DNA of 21,529 bases. Source: Coriobacteriaceae bacterium. GTDB lineage: Bacteria; Actinomycetota; Coriobacteriia; Coriobacteriales; UMGS124. The notes below the pieces were generated by a model, which had not been told where the DNA came from, did not search any database, and saw only the letters and a program-made list of their open reading frames with translations. Positions within the stretch are counted from its first letter, which is position 1, and the number at the start of each line of letters is the position of its first letter. A program made the position numbers and the translations under genes. Positions 20,203 to 21,529 of the stretch are shown one piece after another. The stretch is taken from contig JAHZGC010000003.1 in assembly GCA_019421015.1 (NCBI GenBank), positions 213,097-234,625 of the forward strand, read 5' to 3'.

Positions 20203-21385
20203 GGTCGAGTATCGCCCGCTTGGGGACCTTGTTTCCCTCTCCTCCGGAGGCACGCCCAATAAGAGTGTGCGCGCTTATTGGGAGGGCGAAATCCCCTGGA
20301 TCAGTGCCAAAGAAATGGGAGCAGACTTTATCGGTGATTCAAGCTTGCACATCAGCAAGGACGGCCTCGAGGCGGGGAGTAAGATAGCGCCCAAAGGTAG
20401 CATCTTGCTCTTGACACGTGGCAGCGGGCTTTTCAACGGTATCCCACTTTGCATGGCGCTCCGCGATCTTGCATTCAATCAAGATGTAAAGTGCCTGACC
20501 TCAAAAGCTAGTGATATTTCAAACGACTATATCTTTTACGCCTTGAAGGCATCTGAATCCAGCATCACTGGAATGCTCGAGACTACAGGTATCGGGGCAG
20601 GAAAGCTTTCAACCGACAGGCTTCTTGGCATGCCACTGCCGGTTCTCGACACCGACTCGCGGAATCGCTTCGTATCTTTTTGCCAATCTATCTATCAAAA
20701 GATAGAGGTCAACAATCGCATAAATGATTATTTGGAGCAATGCCTGCTGGCCCGCTATGACTACCTTTTCGGTGGCACGAGCGTTTATGACGGCACAATC
20801 GCCGACATAGGAGATGTAGTTGGCGGGGCTACACCTTCCAAGAAGAAACCCGAGTACTACTGCCATGACGGTATCGGGTGGATAACGCCCAGGGACCTGT
20901 CGAATACGAGCGATAAATTCATTGCTCATGGGGCTGATGACATTACCCAGACTGGGTTCGATTCATGCAGCGTCAAGAGGCTGCCTGCCGGTACCATATT
21001 GTTCAGTTCGAGGGCACCAATCGGTTATATCGCCATTGCCACTGACGAGGTGACCACAAACCAAGGCTTCAAGTCTGTCGTTCCGCGAGGGGATATCGGC
21101 ACCGCCTTCGTCTACTGTTTCCTCGTTCGTAACAAGGATCGGATTGCCGACGCCGGCTCAGGGACTACGTTTCCCGAAATATCGGGCAAGGCAATGATGG
21201 CCATCGAATTGACGATGCCTGATACGAATCTATGCAGAGAGTTTGAGAAGTGGGCCACTCTGCTACTCGAACAGCAACGTTGTCTCGAAGAGGAAAGCCG
21301 ACAGCTGGAAAATCTTAGAAGCACGCTACTTCCGAAGCTAATATCTGGAGAAATTGATGTCTCACAAATCAAGCTGCCTGTCTAG
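20192..21385 (+). CDS. hsdS: Type I restriction-modification system, S subunit (DNA specificity)
   Basis: 397 residues with the two-TRD layout: the first target recognition domain about 5-155 (LGDLVSLSSGGTPNKS...IPWISAKEM), a helical spacer about 160-198 (FVSFCQSIYQKIEVNNRINDY), the second domain about 203-345 (IGDVVGGATPSKKKPEYY...IGWITPRDL), and the closing helix about 350-390 (LEEESRQLENLRSTLLPKLISGEI). Both halves repeat the G-G-x-T-P and I-x-W-I-x-x-(K/R)-(E/D)-(M/L) pattern. The start overlaps the hsdM stop by 11 bp, with GGAGG nine bases upstream. Base composition is clearly more A/T-rich than hsdR and hsdM, as usual for exchanged specificity genes. The recognition sequence cannot be deduced. 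No second hsdS or recombinase is seen in the window. Confidence 0.95.
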   Translation: MGCRVEYRPLGDLVSLSSGGTPNKSVRAYWEGEIPWISAKEMGADFIGDSSLHISKDGLEAGSKIAPKGSILLLTRGSGLFNGIPLCMALRDLAFNQDVKCLTSKASDISNDYIFYALKASESSITGMLETTGIGAGKLSTDRLLGMPLPVLDTDSRNRFVSFCQSIYQKIEVNNRINDYLEQCLLARYDYLFGGTSVYDGTIADIGDVVGGATPSKKKPEYYCHDGIGWITPRDLSNTSDKFIAHGADDITQTGFDSCSVKRLPAGTILFSSRAPIGYIAIATDEVTTNQGFKSVVPRGDIGTAFVYCFLVRNKDRIADAGSGTTFPEISGKAMMAIELTMPDTNLCREFEKWATLLLEQQRCLEEESRQLENLRSTLLPKLISGEIDVSQIKLPV

Positions 21386-21529
21386 CCAGACAATCATCAC
21401 CACGATGGATTGTGTGTTCCAGAGCTGGCGGTTGAATCTAGCACCTCAGCCGGATAGGACGACGTCGAAGCAGATGTCTTGTACCGAAGGCCGCCGATGC
21501 CCGGTCACTCGTCGAACAGGTCGGAGTGC
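21386..21529. other. Right-edge stretch, no definite gene
   Basis: 144 bp after hsdS. On the minus strand the last 25 bases read ...HSDLFDE followed by a stop (TGA at 21507-21505), which could be the tail of a gene entering from beyond the window, but seven codons are too few to support it. No terminator-like hairpin with T-run is seen after hsdS. Confidence 0.2.

Noticed and set aside
18634..20259. Long minus-strand open frame antisense to hsdM
   Set aside because: Shadow of the hsdM codon structure; no start signal or recognisable domain.
20192..21385. Phase-variable (invertible) hsdS
   Set aside because: No second hsdS fragment, recombinase or long inverted repeat flanks the gene within the window.

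Overview
The window is high-GC DNA, except for a clearly more A/T-rich hsdS. Its gene set points to an anaerobic actinobacterium of the class Coriobacteriia (Collinsella/Olsenella/Eggerthella relatives). The reasons are a Tat-exported FAD reductase encoded beside a separate tetraheme cytochrome c, a Tat-exported multi-cluster iron-sulfur protein, HypA, PepC, and a Pit/DUF47 phosphate pair. This placement rests on gene content and style, and genus cannot be resolved.

Left part (1-5647): the N-terminal half of aspS (minus strand, running off the edge) is divergent from a Tat/[4Fe-4S] protein, followed on the plus strand by hypA, a MerR-type regulator and pepC. Positions 5648-6363 carry no convincing protein gene. 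They hold hairpins, a promoter-to-terminator unit that looks like an unannotated C-rich small RNA (about 6031-6219), and a pair of about 40-bp palindromic repeats.

Middle part (6364-11769): a minus-strand phosphate uptake pair (pit, then a DUF47/PhoU-like accessory gene) is followed by an apparent respiratory locus. The minus strand encodes a Tat-exported FAD reductase and then a secreted tetraheme cytochrome c. Divergent from them is a regulator made of two fused MarR domains. The shared 303-bp promoter region contains repeated and palindromic elements that could be operators. The likely job is delivery of electrons to an extracytoplasmic organic acceptor, whose identity is not readable from sequence.

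Right part (11770-21529): a strong hairpin separates the regulator from a large M16C zinc metalloprotease (minus strand). Upstream of the protease is a striking non-coding array. It has seven 27-bp units at an exact 41-bp pitch, four in one orientation and three inverted, all sharing one axis of symmetry at position 15232. Next comes a complete type I restriction-modification operon, hsdR-hsdM-hsdS, with its own extended -10 promoter. The last 144 bp hold nothing definite.

The main unusual items are the registered inverted array, the candidate C-rich small RNA, and the two-gene flavocytochrome reductase with its double-MarR regulator. No tRNA, rRNA, CRISPR array, transposase or integrase was seen.
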